This document shows, piece by piece, positions 1 through 9,280 of a stretch of DNA of 61,618 nucleotides. A program made the translations under genes and the position numbers. The stretch's first letter is position 1. Every line of letters begins with the position of its first letter. Source of the DNA: CAZKXU01 sp964556665 (GTDB taxonomy: Bacteria; Bdellovibrionota_C; UBA2361; CAZKXU01); the NCBI GenBank assembly GCA_964556665.1, contig CAZKXU010000006.1, positions 1-61,618 of the forward strand, given 5' to 3'. The notes beneath the pieces were generated by a model. The model was not told where the DNA came from, ran no database searches, and saw nothing but the letters and a program-made list of their open reading frames with translations.

Positions 1-812
1 GCATAAAGACTGTTGTGGTCGGAAGTTTTTAGCTCTTTTACGAGATCCTTAACGCTTCCTACCGGAGAGGGCTCTATAAAGGCGTGGCTTACCTCAGTGC
101 TGCCAAATGTGTTTAGTTTTAGACCAGAATCTGTGCGTAGGCCTTTCTGCTTCGTGCTCTTGGCTACTCGATCAAACTGACGTTGTAATCCTAAAGGTTT
201 ATAAAGGTGCTCAGTTACGGCTAAGTGAGTCTTTGGTATATAAAGATCCTTCGCACTTAGGTTCTGTGCTAAGACACGCTCGGTTACAAGTACATCAACT
301 CGCCCCTTCTCGCCTTGAGTTGTCTCAGGAAAGTACTCAGGTAGCAGGGCAGTTTCATGAGTTTTTAATACCTCCAACCCGAAGCGTTGCATCATCGGCA
401 GTGCACCGAATACAATATAATAAAGCGCCTCCCATCCGTTCTTAGCTGCCTGTCGCTCTACTATCTCCCATACGCTCTGGCCTAAGAGGGGCAAGATGTC
501 AAAGTAGTCTTCATGGCAGAGCGGAAATGAAAGCTGAATATTCCTTGGATTATCAGCATCGGGCGTAATTGCTAGATGTCCAACGACCTTGTCGCCATCC
601 TTAGCGACTAAGCTAATAAAGCGCATACCGATATGGGTTCGCCAGAACTGTATCCCATAAACGGAACGGATCGGGAAATTCTCTCCCCAGACTGATCGGA
701 AAAGATCGATTACCTGATTAATTTCACGATCATTATCCGGACTAATAGCCTTAAGCACAAACCTATCTTCACGCACTGTTTTCTCTCTTCCTTGTATTAG
801 TTTAAGTGTCAT
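1..812 (-). CDS. Partial GNAT-like acetyltransferase-domain protein (runs off the left edge)
   Basis: An uninterrupted minus-strand frame of 270 codons runs off the left edge, so the C-terminus is missing. The N-terminal part reads like a GNAT fold: a segment FRSVWGENFP, then FISLVAKDGDKVVGHLAITP, which resembles the central beta strands and acetyl-CoA region of N-acetyltransferases. The rest (around KNGWEALYYIVFGALPMMQR) is not recognised. The ATG at 812 has no ribosome site. A GTG at 776 is preceded by a GGAAGAGAG purine run and may be the real start. Substrate unknown. It is divergent from hflX, and the spacer holds AT-rich -10-like sequences on both strands. Confidence 0.6.
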   Translation of the reverse strand, partial: MTLKLIQGREKTVREDRFVLKAISPDNDREINQVIDLFRSVWGENFPIRSVYGIQFWRTHIGMRFISLVAKDGDKVVGHLAITPDADNPRNIQLSFPLCHEDYFDILPLLGQSVWEIVERQAAKNGWEALYYIVFGALPMMQRFGLEVLKTHETALLPEYFPETTQGEKGRVDVLVTERVLAQNLSAKDLYIPKTHLAVTEHLYKPLGLQRQFDRVAKSTKQKGLRTDSGLKLNTFGSTEVSHAFIEPSPVGSVKDLVKELKTSDHNSLY

Positions 813-896
813 TGTATAAACGTGTAACTATATACTATAAACAGTTACGTCTCAATTTAGTAACTGATGCCTGTAGAATGCCCGTTCTAGTCATAG

Positions 897-2591
897 ATGT
901 CATTACGAGTTAAAGGAAATACAAGATCCCTTGCACCTTCAGAGATTAGGATGGTTGAACGACTTTTTAAGCGTTCAATCTCCAATCATGAGTTAGTCAC
1001 TCTAGATCTTGCTCGTGAAATATTTGAAGTAGCTACGGATCTTAAGAGAAAGGTTGGAGTCATAATCTCTAGATCCGGTCATATTGAGGAGGTTTTTCTA
1101 GGGCAGAAGGATCTTCTGTATATTCCCGATCTCGGCCGTTATCGGCTTGGCGCCGGCAGACTGCGACGATTAAGACTTATATTTAGCGATCTATCAAAAC
1201 GCAGCAACGAAGCGCACATCCCGCATGATATATATACGGATCTGGAAAAGCTGCGTTTTGATGCTGTAGTGGCGGTTAAATCGATCGGCAACACTACCAG
1301 TATGGCATATGCGCACCTGTTGCCGATCAAGCACGGTAACGGGAGTGAGCCTAATTCTAAGACCGAATTAGTAAAAGATCTTGGTCGATTTGATCTCGAC
1401 TTCACAGAATTTATCACCGAACTTGAGTCCGATCTTGAAGCGAGTATGCATGTACAGAGCAGCAGCGGCAAGATGCGTGCATTTTTAGTAGGCGTCTATG
1501 AAAAAGGTTATCATGATTCCGATAGCTCCATAGCTGAATTAGAAGAGCTAGCTAAGACTGCTGGAGTGGAGGTGGTAGGAAAGATAATTCAACGCCGCGA
1601 ACTTGATCCCCGAACATTAGTAGGGAAAGGTAAGCTCGAGGAGATCGTGCTTAAGTGTCTGCGCCTTAATGCAGAGATGATTATTTTTGATACAGAGCTT
1701 AAGCCAACACAATGGCGGGTTATTACTAATTCTACAGAGCTCAAAGTTATAGACCGCGCTATGTTAATTCTTGATATCTTTGCCAAGCATGCAAAAAGTG
1801 CTGATGGGCGTGTTCAGGTTGAGCTAGCACAACTCCGTTACAATATGCCTAAGCTTGTTGAAAAGGATGCGGGATTATCTAGGCTTACCGGCGGAATTGG
1901 AGGGCAAGGGCCCGGCGAAACTAAGCTTGAAATCGGCCGCCGCCGCATCCGTGAGCGCATCAACCAGCTTGAAAAACGGATTGATGAGTTATCTAAGCAG
2001 CGTGAACTAAGACGGAAGGGTAGAAAAGAGAGATTTCTTCCTCAGATCTCTATACTTGGTTATACCAATGTCGGTAAGTCAACGCTTTTTAATGCTCTAT
2101 CTGGGAGTAAGGTGTTGGTAGAAAATAAGCTATTTGCAACCTTAGATCCTACGGAGCGCCGCATCGTCCTGCCATATCAGCCGGAAGACGTCTCAGATTA
2201 TCCACGTGCAGTTATATTAACTGATACAGTTGGGTTTATTAGAAGACTTCCAGCAGAATTAAGTAACGCTTTCCGTGCGACATTAGAAGAGCTGCATTAT
2301 GCAGATCTATTGCTGCACGTACTTGATGCCTCTGATCCAGAGGTGAGCGCTAGAAGATCTGCAGTCGAGAGAATTTTAGAGGAACTGAAGCTAAGCACAA
2401 AGCCTACTCTTGTAATCTTGAATAAAGTAGATGCGGTCACGCCGGATCATCTGCGTGCGCTAGTGCGAGAGCATGATGCCATCCCAGTTTCGGCAAAAAC
2501 ATCTGAAGGGCTAGACGGTTTGCTATGGGCGATTAGAGAGAAGGTGGTGCCGAAAGTCGAAGTGCAAGCAAGGAACCTGTCAGAGATTTAA
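897..2591 (+). CDS. hflX: GTPase HflX, long form
   Basis: HflX is a ribosome-associated GTPase that splits or rescues stalled and heat-damaged ribosomes. The family-specific glycine-rich segment GGQGPGETKLEIGRRRI lies near residues 333-349. The GTPase motifs follow: G1 GYTNVGKST near 386, G3 DTVGFI near 442, G4 NKVD near 509 and G5 SAK near 532. At 564 aa it is longer than the roughly 430 aa of E. coli HflX, because of an N-terminal extension of about 180 residues before the usual HflX N-domain. The ATG at 897 has no clear Shine-Dalgarno. thiL begins 4 nt after its stop, so the two are probably co-transcribed. Confidence 0.95.
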   Translation: MSLRVKGNTRSLAPSEIRMVERLFKRSISNHELVTLDLAREIFEVATDLKRKVGVIISRSGHIEEVFLGQKDLLYIPDLGRYRLGAGRLRRLRLIFSDLSKRSNEAHIPHDIYTDLEKLRFDAVVAVKSIGNTTSMAYAHLLPIKHGNGSEPNSKTELVKDLGRFDLDFTEFITELESDLEASMHVQSSSGKMRAFLVGVYEKGYHDSDSSIAELEELAKTAGVEVVGKIIQRRELDPRTLVGKGKLEEIVLKCLRLNAEMIIFDTELKPTQWRVITNSTELKVIDRAMLILDIFAKHAKSADGRVQVELAQLRYNMPKLVEKDAGLSRLTGGIGGQGPGETKLEIGRRRIRERINQLEKRIDELSKQRELRRKGRKERFLPQISILGYTNVGKSTLFNALSGSKVLVENKLFATLDPTERRIVLPYQPEDVSDYPRAVILTDTVGFIRRLPAELSNAFRATLEELHYADLLLHVLDASDPEVSARRSAVERILEELKLSTKPTLVILNKVDAVTPDHLRALVREHDAIPVSAKTSEGLDGLLWAIREKVVPKVEVQARNLSEI

Positions 2592-2594
2592 GCG

Positions 2595-3539
2595 ATGCAA
2601 AATGAATTTGATTTAATAAAAAGCCTATGCGCAGCCTTGCCGCTTGATAAAAATGTTAACATTGTTGTGCCTAACGGAGATGATGCCGCAGTAACAGAAA
2701 TAGGTGATAAGCTGATAGCCGTTACAACAGACTGCATGGTCGAAGGGGTGCATTTTGATCGAAGCTTTATCTCGGCTGCGCAGCTTGGAAGGAAAGCGAT
2801 AGAGGCGGCAGCTTCTGATATTATAGCTGTTGGCGGCGATCCTACTCAGTGCTATCTATCATTATTCCTTCCGCTGCAGATTGAGGAACAGTACCTAGTC
2901 GAGGTTTATAGAGGAGTGGGTGCCTCGTTGAAGCGCCTAGGGGTCACCTTTATGGGAGGAAATACTAGCCGCGCCAGAGAGCTTATCCTCTCTGTTACCA
3001 TACTTGGGGAGATTCCGGAACGAAGATATCTCTTGCGAAGAAGCGGCGCTAAGGCAAGGGATAATATCTATGTTACAGGAAATTTAGGTGGTTCAGCTGC
3101 AGGACTGTATGTACTGCAGAATAAGATAGAGGGATATGATGGTTTGAAACGGAAGCACCTTGAGCCGTATTGTCGTAGCGATATTATCGGTCAAATTAGA
3201 GAGGTGGCAAGCGCTGCGATTGATCTTAGCGACGGTCTTACCTCTGACCTTAGACATCTTTGCGAAGCAAGCAAAGTAGGGGCGCGCCTTCGCAGTGAGT
3301 GTCTCCCGATTAATACTGAGCTAAGAGAGTTAAGTGCAGCCTCAGGCTTGGACAGTTTGGAGTTGGCATTAAACGGAGGGGAGGAGTATGAGATACTTTT
3401 TACCTCTGCAGAGAGATTGTCAGGAGATTTTACACTTATCGGTCAAATCATAGAAGGTTCAGACGTCTTTCTAGATCGTAACGGCGTTCAGATGGTGTTA
3501 CCTCCGAAAGGTTATAACCACCTGAATAGTAAAATTTAA
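2595..3539 (+). CDS. thiL: Thiamine-monophosphate kinase
   Basis: ThiL phosphorylates thiamine monophosphate to thiamine pyrophosphate, the last step of cofactor synthesis, in the cytoplasm. The 314-aa length is normal. The N-terminal metal/ATP motif NGDDAAV lies near residue 27, followed by VTTDCMVEGVHF, then FMGGNTSRA and IDLSDGL, all typical of the PurM/ThiL (AIRS-related) fold. It starts 4 nt after hflX. The product is the cofactor used by the SucA enzyme encoded further along, but the two genes are not in one operon. Downstream is a long imperfect palindrome. Confidence 0.95.
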   Translation: MQNEFDLIKSLCAALPLDKNVNIVVPNGDDAAVTEIGDKLIAVTTDCMVEGVHFDRSFISAAQLGRKAIEAAASDIIAVGGDPTQCYLSLFLPLQIEEQYLVEVYRGVGASLKRLGVTFMGGNTSRARELILSVTILGEIPERRYLLRRSGAKARDNIYVTGNLGGSAAGLYVLQNKIEGYDGLKRKHLEPYCRSDIIGQIREVASAAIDLSDGLTSDLRHLCEASKVGARLRSECLPINTELRELSAASGLDSLELALNGGEEYEILFTSAERLSGDFTLIGQIIEGSDVFLDRNGVQMVLPPKGYNHLNSKI

Positions 3540-3583
3540 TGACAGATATGTCTGACTGCGAGCTGAAAACATAGATTTTAGGA

Positions 3584-3775
3584 AGCTTCTCAACAGTCCT
3601 GGGCCTTTGTAAATTGCGTAAGTTTAAAATTAACCACAGGAGTCACGGTGGCACAGAGGGAAAGCAGGAGTAATTGGCCTATAGCAGTTATTTTCCTCTG
3701 TGTCCTCCGTCACCCCTGTGCTTAATTCCTGATAACCGCCTGCTTCTAATTACCTGAGGTTGTTGAGCAGTTACG
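3584..3775. repeat. Large imperfect palindromic element between convergent genes
   Basis: The outer arms carry CTCAACA near 3589 and TGTTGAG near 3766. Further in, AATTAACCACAGG near 3627 pairs with CCTGTGCTTAATT near 3714. The inner arms are CACGGTGGCACAGAGG near 3645 and the mirrored CCTCTGTGTCCTCCGT near 3695. The whole spacer between thiL and the convergent aminopeptidase gene can therefore fold on itself. It probably ends transcription from both sides, and it resembles a MITE-like palindrome. No ORF inside. Confidence 0.6.
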
Positions 3776-3791
3776 ATTTTAGGGGGCAAGC

Positions 3792-5081
3792 CTACAACGG
3801 CGGCACAAAGTCGCATTGCATCAATGTCTCGATCTCATCTATTGATTTTGGAAATGGAGATAAGACTTCAGAGCCGCCTGAAGTTATGTGTACATCATCC
3901 TCGATTCTGATACCGCAAGCAGGGACACGGCCGATCTTTTTTGGGAAATACAATCCAGGCTCAATCGTAATCACCATGCCCTTTCTTAACGGGGCTTTGT
4001 TGTTGCCTCGCAGGTTCCCTATATCATGTACATCTAATCCTAAACTATGACCGATGCCATGCGGAAAGTATGGCTTAAAAGCACCTTTTGCCATTAACTT
4101 CGATGTCTTGCCTCGCAACACTCCAAGCTCAATCAGTCCTACTGTCAGTATTCGTGCTGCGGCATTATATGCGTCTCCAATCGGCACGCCATCTTTTACT
4201 TTATCAATAGCAGCAAGCTGAGATTCAAGTACGATTGAGTAAAGCTCCTTTTGCAAGGCTGAAAATTTTCCGCTAACTGGAAAAACTCTAGTCTGATCTG
4301 CGGCATAGAGCTTCTGCTCTGCTCCCCAATCCACTAGCAGTAAATCCTCATTATTTAATCTGCGTGAGTGGGCATGGTAATGTAGTGTTGCGGCTGATGG
4401 GCCGGCTGCTACGATAGTACCAAAGGCAGGATAGCAATGATCCATGCGGAATCCGTAATCAATAGTTGCAGCTATCTCATGCTCCGTTACGCCGGGATGT
4501 ATGAGCGGTAGTGCAAAGCGAAGCACATTTCCACTAATCTCTCCTGCCTTTTTAATTAACCTGATCTCCTCTGCGTCTTTAATTATACGGAGATCCTCTA
4601 AAAGCACCTCGGCATGAGAGAATGTTTTGGGAAGCTGACTGCGTAGGTGTATCTGACGATTCATAAGATCGGCTACGAGGCTCTGCAACAACGAACCGAC
4701 AGTATTAGTGTGATAGAGGATCTCTATATTTTTAAGTAGTTTTAAAAGATCTGACTTTGGATTGACAGTATGGATAAGTGTTGCTCCTAGGGATGATGCT
4801 AGGGCAGTAGCATCAACACCTTTACCCTCCCACACTATAAGGGAGCGATCCGTTTTAGGAGTGATTAATACTGGTTTTTTTTCACTGCTTGAAATAACTA
4901 GAAAAGTAGATCGGATCTCAGACCCAGTCAGGTAGTAGAAGTTACTATCCTGACGGTAAGGGAATGAAGTATCCCGAGATCTGATCTGCGCCGGAGCGGA
5001 CTCAAGAATCATGGCAGCAGAACGATCATTCTCCAAACGGCTTTTAATTTTTGTGATTCGATTTCTATGTAGTTTATCCAT
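3792..5081 (-). CDS. pepP: M24 metallopeptidase, Xaa-Pro aminopeptidase family
   Basis: This enzyme removes the N-terminal residue from peptides with proline in second position. It is a cytoplasmic two-metal protein. At 429 aa it matches the length of E. coli PepP. The N-terminal domain carries the family segment FPYRQDSNFYYLTG near residue 40. The five metal ligands of the pita-bread fold are visible: D251 in LLLVDWG, D262 in AADQTR, H345 in HGIGHSLG, E374 in TIEPGLYF and E394 in RIEDDVHI. The ATG at 5081 is preceded by TATTGT six bases upstream rather than by a ribosome site, so the message may be leaderless. The gene symbol is by family resemblance. Confidence 0.9.
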   Translation of the reverse strand: MDKLHRNRITKIKSRLENDRSAAMILESAPAQIRSRDTSFPYRQDSNFYYLTGSEIRSTFLVISSSEKKPVLITPKTDRSLIVWEGKGVDATALASSLGATLIHTVNPKSDLLKLLKNIEILYHTNTVGSLLQSLVADLMNRQIHLRSQLPKTFSHAEVLLEDLRIIKDAEEIRLIKKAGEISGNVLRFALPLIHPGVTEHEIAATIDYGFRMDHCYPAFGTIVAAGPSAATLHYHAHSRRLNNEDLLLVDWGAEQKLYAADQTRVFPVSGKFSALQKELYSIVLESQLAAIDKVKDGVPIGDAYNAAARILTVGLIELGVLRGKTSKLMAKGAFKPYFPHGIGHSLGLDVHDIGNLRGNNKAPLRKGMVITIEPGLYFPKKIGRVPACGIRIEDDVHITSGGSEVLSPFPKSIDEIETLMQCDFVPPL

Positions 5082-5204
5082 ATGGTTACAATAGGTTATA
5101 GTATTAGATACGGTGAATATTTTGTCACTTGTAAATATTTAATAGTGTTACAGGATAAAAAGGTGTAAATTACCTGTGTAGTAAATAAATAGTAGAGTAG
5201 GCTG

Positions 5205-5310
5205 TAAGGAGGTTAACTTGATCAGCCATCAACACTGACTGATGACTTCTTACACGGGCGTTTCGTCCTCTATAATATAAGCCAGGCCGTAGTGCCTGGC
5301 TTTTTATTTT
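5205..5310 (+). ncRNA. Candidate small RNA ending at an intrinsic terminator
   Basis: The plus-strand terminator at 5280-5310 has no plus-strand gene before it, because the aminopeptidase runs the other way. It must therefore end a short transcript from this spacer, unless transcription continues from beyond thiL. The predicted RNA can fold TGTAAG (near 5203) with CTTACA (near 5249), with ATCAG/CTGAT inside and GGAGG exposed in the loop. A small GGGCG-TTT-CGTCC hairpin follows. A weak promoter fits (TTACCT near 5170, 17-nt spacer, TAGAGT near 5193). Matches no RNA family I know. The start is inferred. Confidence 0.35.
5280..5310 (+). terminator. Rho-independent terminator
   Basis: Perfect 8-bp stem AGCCAGGC/GCCTGGCT with a 6-nt loop, followed at once by TTTTTATTTT. 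This is the clearest intrinsic terminator in the window. It lies upstream of sucA on the same strand. Confidence 0.85.
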
Positions 5311-5496
5311 CAGCGCAGCATTCAGATAACCCTACCGGCACTTGCTGAAAAAAGATAAAATGTATATCTTCTCGTGGCTTAGGTGTCTCCGCATTACATA
5401 TCGGTCAGTATTTTCAAAACGTTGTTTTCGTTCTGCTGCTCAGAGAATGCTTAATTGCTGCCGATTATGACTGTGTGCGCCGTTGTTTATTGTTCT

Positions 5497-5502
5497 TATA
5501 AT
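5497..5502 (+). promoter_or_regulatory. -10 element of sucA, probably leaderless
   Basis: A perfect TATAAT ends 8 nt before the sucA ATG. Transcription would begin about at the start codon, leaving no room for a ribosome-binding site, and none is seen. No convincing -35 hexamer is present 16-18 nt upstream. Confidence 0.5.
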
Positions 5503-5510
5503 ATTGATCC

Positions 5511-8249
5511 ATGTCGACCAACATTTTCTCTACACTAGGACCGAACTCCGGACTAATCCGTGAGCTTTATGAGCTTTATCTTGACGATCCAAGTCTTGTT
5601 GATAAATCCTGGGCTGATTACTTTGCTGCACTGAATGGTGTTGCCGTTGCGTACACTAACGGAAATCATCAAGCGCAGACCGCAAGTGCTTTACCATCGA
5701 CTAATCTTGCAGTTCAAGAGAAGGCTGTACTCTTAGTGCAGGCTTACCGCAATTGGGGCCATTTCAGAGCTGCTTATAATCCGTTAAGCAAAGGTGTTGA
5801 GCCTAGACCTGAGCTCTCAAGTCTCAAACTCGAAAATTTTGAGATCTCTTCCGCAGAGATGGAGGCAACCGTGCGCGTATCTAATTTCGCAGGGCGGTCA
5901 GAGATGAAGTTGGCGGAATTAGTTTCTGCATTAAAGCAAGTTTACTGTGGAAGCATAGGCTTTGAGTATAATCATATAAATAACGATGCGGCTAGAAACT
6001 GGCTGGAGGCAACGATTGAGGAGCGTTACGGAGCAGCGGCATCGCTACCTGACGCACGTAAGATCAGAATACTAAAGAACATCATTGAGTCTGAGGTTTT
6101 AGAGCAGGAGCTCACCAAAAGATATCCAGGACAGACGAGATTCTCTCTCGAAGGAAGTGATACGTTAATAGCGATCCTCGACACCATCTTGGCAGATTGT
6201 GCTGTGCAAGGTGTACGCGAAGTTATTATGGGGATGGCGCATCGTGGCAGGGTCAATGTGCTAGTCAACACTTTAGGTAAGCCGCTTAATAAATTGCTTG
6301 CCGAGTTCGAGGATTTAACTATCCATGCAAAGCTTGGCTCAGGTGATGTGAAATACCATCTTGATTACAGCACTAAATATAAAGGCCCTAACGGTGAAAC
6401 AGTCGAAGCTTACCTTGCTCCAAATCCATCCCATCTTGAGTTTGTAAGTCCTGTAATAGAAGGTATTGTAAGGGCTAAACAGGATCTTAATTATGCACGT
6501 GACCGAAAAGTCGTTTTGCCGTTATTGATGCATGGCGAGGCTGCCTTTGTAGGGCAGGGGATCGTTTCTGAAACGTTTCAACTCTCACAAGTAGAGGGAT
6601 ACAAAACAGGCGGAACTATTCATTTGGTAACAAATAATCAGGTGGGTTTTACAACGAGTCCTTATGAAGCAAGGTCCTCTGCATACTGCAGTGATTTTGC
6701 TAAGGCAGTAAATGCTCCTGTCTTCCATATTAATGCGGAGGATCCGATTGCCTGTGCTTGGGCAGCTTCGCTTGCCCTGCAGTTTAGGCAACGCTTCGGT
6801 ATCGACTTTGTGTTGGATATCTATGGCTACAGAAAACTTGGACATAATGAAGGTGATGACCCAACATACACTCAGCCTGCCATGTATCAGGAGATTAAGG
6901 CTAAGCGCACAATCGGACAGATTTTTTCAGAGCAGTTAATCGGTGCCGGGGTAGTAGAGAAGCGCTTGGTCGATGAATTTATGGGCGAGGTGCGTGATCG
7001 CTTTGAGATTGCTGATAAACTTAAGAACAGAGCAGGCAGCGGAGAGGCTTGTGGATTAGTGGGCAAGCTTCGTGTTACGACTCCTAAAACTGCAGTAAGC
7101 TTAGAAGACCTAAGACGGGTAGCTGCAAGTATGATCACATATCCAGAGGGCTTTGTGCCTCATCCGAAGCTTAAAGGCATCTTAGAGAAAAGAGTTTCGA
7201 CACTTGAAAGCGGGGGAATTGACTGGGGATTCGCCGAGGGACTTGCCTTTGGATCATTAGTTTTGGAAGGACATGCAGTTCGTCTGAGCGGTCAGGACTG
7301 TTGTCGTGGCACTTTTGGTCAGCGCCATCTTGGCCTTACGCACTATGAAACCCATGAGATTGTCAGGCCGCTTAATCAGCTAGCGCAGCCAAACTCAGAT
7401 GTGTTCTTTGAGGTCTATAATAGTATCCTCTCGGAGAGCGCTGTGATGGGGTTCGAATTCGGGTATTCAACGGTTGCCAACCGTGCATTAGTACTATGGG
7501 AGGGGCAGTTTGGTGATTTTTCAAATGGTGCCCAGGTAATTATTGATCAATTTCTTGCTAGCTCAGAGGCGAAGTGGAATCAGTTCTCCGGGCTCACGCT
7601 TCTATTGCCGCATGGGTATGAAGGACGCGGTCCAGAGCATTCAAGTGCTAGGTTAGAGAGGTATCTGCAGCTTTGCGCTGAAGGCAATATGACGGTTTGT
7701 TATCCAAGTAATTCGGCGCAGCATTTTCATCTGATGCGCAGGCAGGGGCTGACTGTGTTGCAGCGACCATTGATCGTAATGACACCGAAGAGTCTTTTAA
7801 GACTGCCTGAGGCGGCCTGCACAGCGAAAGATCTTAGCACTGGGGAGTTTAAACCCATAATTGAAACAGACTATACAAAAGATGGTAAGGCAAAGTACGT
7901 AGTCTTTCTTAGCGGCAAGGTTTTTTATGACGTAGCCGGTGCTTTATCGAAACTAAATGGCTGCCCTGTAAAAGTTATACGTATGGAGCAGCTCTATCCG
8001 CTGCCTGAGAAGGAGATAAAGGCAGCTCTTAAGGCCTTAACGCCGAAAAAATATATCTGGGTTCAAGAGGAGCCTGAGAATATGGGTGCCTGGAATTTTG
8101 CAGACTACCGTTTCCGTACGGAGTTAGGAATTGAGCTAGAGTATATCGGTCGTCCACTAAGCGCCAGTACAGCTACCGGATCAGGCAAAAGAAGCGCTGC
8201 TGAGGTGGTTGAGTTCCTTGATGTATTGGTAAAGAGAGTGCAGGGGTGA
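5511..8249 (+). CDS. sucA: 2-oxoglutarate dehydrogenase E1 component
   Basis: The thiamine-pyrophosphate-dependent E1 subunit decarboxylates 2-oxoglutarate and passes the succinyl group to E2 of the complex. At 912 aa it matches the usual 900-940. The N-terminus (SGLIRELYELYLDDPSLVD) is the helix that in this family docks onto E2. MAHRGRVNVLVNTLGK, HGEAAFVGQG near residue 344 and GHNEGDDPTYTQP near 443 are typical active-site and cofactor segments. The C-terminal transketolase-like part contains LLPHGYEGRGPEHSSARLER. E2 (sucB) and lpd are not adjacent; the downstream neighbour is a palindromic repeat and then an unrelated gene. Confidence 0.97.
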   Translation: MSTNIFSTLGPNSGLIRELYELYLDDPSLVDKSWADYFAALNGVAVAYTNGNHQAQTASALPSTNLAVQEKAVLLVQAYRNWGHFRAAYNPLSKGVEPRPELSSLKLENFEISSAEMEATVRVSNFAGRSEMKLAELVSALKQVYCGSIGFEYNHINNDAARNWLEATIEERYGAAASLPDARKIRILKNIIESEVLEQELTKRYPGQTRFSLEGSDTLIAILDTILADCAVQGVREVIMGMAHRGRVNVLVNTLGKPLNKLLAEFEDLTIHAKLGSGDVKYHLDYSTKYKGPNGETVEAYLAPNPSHLEFVSPVIEGIVRAKQDLNYARDRKVVLPLLMHGEAAFVGQGIVSETFQLSQVEGYKTGGTIHLVTNNQVGFTTSPYEARSSAYCSDFAKAVNAPVFHINAEDPIACAWAASLALQFRQRFGIDFVLDIYGYRKLGHNEGDDPTYTQPAMYQEIKAKRTIGQIFSEQLIGAGVVEKRLVDEFMGEVRDRFEIADKLKNRAGSGEACGLVGKLRVTTPKTAVSLEDLRRVAASMITYPEGFVPHPKLKGILEKRVSTLESGGIDWGFAEGLAFGSLVLEGHAVRLSGQDCCRGTFGQRHLGLTHYETHEIVRPLNQLAQPNSDVFFEVYNSILSESAVMGFEFGYSTVANRALVLWEGQFGDFSNGAQVIIDQFLASSEAKWNQFSGLTLLLPHGYEGRGPEHSSARLERYLQLCAEGNMTVCYPSNSAQHFHLMRRQGLTVLQRPLIVMTPKSLLRLPEAACTAKDLSTGEFKPIIETDYTKDGKAKYVVFLSGKVFYDVAGALSKLNGCPVKVIRMEQLYPLPEKEIKAALKALTPKKYIWVQEEPENMGAWNFADYRFRTELGIELEYIGRPLSASTATGSGKRSAAEVVEFLDVLVKRVQG

Positions 8250-8277
8250 GGGGTTTTTTAGTTAGTTGCTGTCAGTG

Positions 8278-8396
8278 TAATTGCTCAAAAAGTGTGGGCA
8301 CTGGGAGCGCGGGCTTCCAGCCCGCAAATAAGTAGCAGCTAATTCGTTTGCGGGCAGGATGCCCGCGCTCCCAGTGCCTACACCTTTGAGCAATTA
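8278..8396. repeat. Dispersed palindromic repeat, copy 1
   Basis: A long inverted repeat. The left arm, from TAATTGCTCAAAAAGTGTGG through CACTGGGAGCGCGGGC, mirrors the right arm, from GCCCGCGCTCCCAGTG to TTTGAGCAATTA. The core carries the local hairpin GCGGGCTTCCAGCCCGC. This is the most complete copy of a family seen again at 24312, 25798, 27075, 37003 and 53118. The other sequence between 8250 and 8615 shows only weak extension of the arms (TTAGTTAGTT near 8260, AACTAACTACC near 8420). Confidence 0.85.
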
Positions 8397-8615
8397 CGTG
8401 TCTGTCCTTTTAGGACGTAAACTAACTACCCAGTAAGCGCTGAAAAACACACCTGTATTTCAAAATCCGTTATCGCTATTACTCTGATTATGATATATCG
8501 TTATATTGGGTAGAGGAGAGTAAGGTTTTTGTGCAGTGAGGCGGCTAAAGTGTAGAAGGACTTTGGCCGCTTCACCTGCAGTAGGTGAGGTAACTGATAC
8601 GGAGGGGGTTCCCCA

Positions 8616-9230
8616 ATGGCTAGCCACAGTCTCGAGAGTGCAGTGAAGGCTCTTGCGTTTGAGATTCCGTCTGCGCGTCGAAGGTACATCATAACGGCAC
8701 TGCTCGTGTTCCTGACGTTTTGCATCACTCCAGCCCTGATGCAACCGGCCTTGAAAAGAGGACTGGGAAGCTTTTACTCTGACGGCTATCTCATGTTCCT
8801 CACTCTCGGTGTCACATGTCTGGTACTCATGTTCACGTTTGAATGGGCAAAATCGGCTGTTAATGCCGCCACAAGACGTCTACGACTCGAAGGGCTGGGA
8901 GAACCGATTGTCGGTATGGGGTACACAATCCTCCCTGTGCGGGTCGAAACCGTGACAACGACCGTCATTGATGGGGCTGAATGGGTGATCCTGACGGTGA
9001 GTCAGAAGGTAGGTAACTCGGAGCGATACTTCCTCAAAGCTACAGAGGAGGCGCTATCATCGATCGCTGCTCTGAAGATGCTCCAACCTGACGACCTCAT
9101 CTGCCTCCAGCCAGGGGATGAGCGAGAAAAAGTGAATGGATGGAGACCGATTTGTTCATGGTCGTACGGCAAGGTGGTATTCGACTCGGAGAGGCGACGC
9201 CTCCGAGTTGTATCAGCGGCCGCGGCCTGA
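8616..9230 (+). CDS. Hypothetical membrane protein of foreign composition
   Basis: 204 aa, function not recognised. Two hydrophobic stretches (residues about 25-45, LLVFLTFCITPALM, and 58-75, YLMFLTLGVTCLVLMF) suggest an N-terminal two-helix hairpin. A soluble C-terminal domain of about 115 residues follows. The start is well supported: GGAGGGGG ends 7 nt before the ATG. Base and codon use are clearly more GC-rich than in neighbours (frequent CTC, GTC, CTG, ACG). The gene is followed by a perfect GC-rich hairpin, which is also unlike local terminators. This points to recent transfer, or less likely to an assembly join. Confidence 0.6.
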   Translation: MASHSLESAVKALAFEIPSARRRYIITALLVFLTFCITPALMQPALKRGLGSFYSDGYLMFLTLGVTCLVLMFTFEWAKSAVNAATRRLRLEGLGEPIVGMGYTILPVRVETVTTTVIDGAEWVILTVSQKVGNSERYFLKATEEALSSIAALKMLQPDDLICLQPGDEREKVNGWRPICSWSYGKVVFDSERRRLRVVSAAAA

Positions 9231-9244
9231 TCGGAGCAGCATGC

Positions 9245-9280
9245 AGCGGCCCCGAGGAGCACCTCCTCCTCGGGGCCGCT
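9245..9280. terminator. Perfect 15-bp GC-rich hairpin after the foreign gene
   Basis: The stem AGCGGCCCCGAGGAG (9245-9259) is exactly complementary to 9266-9280, around a 6-nt loop. No T-run follows, so it may need Rho or act as an RNA-stability element. It shares the high GC of the gene it follows. Confidence 0.6.

Noticed and set aside
107..445. A 112-codon plus-strand frame at the left end
   Set aside because: It runs opposite a longer, continuous minus-strand frame with acetyltransferase-like sequence, and has no protein-like motifs.
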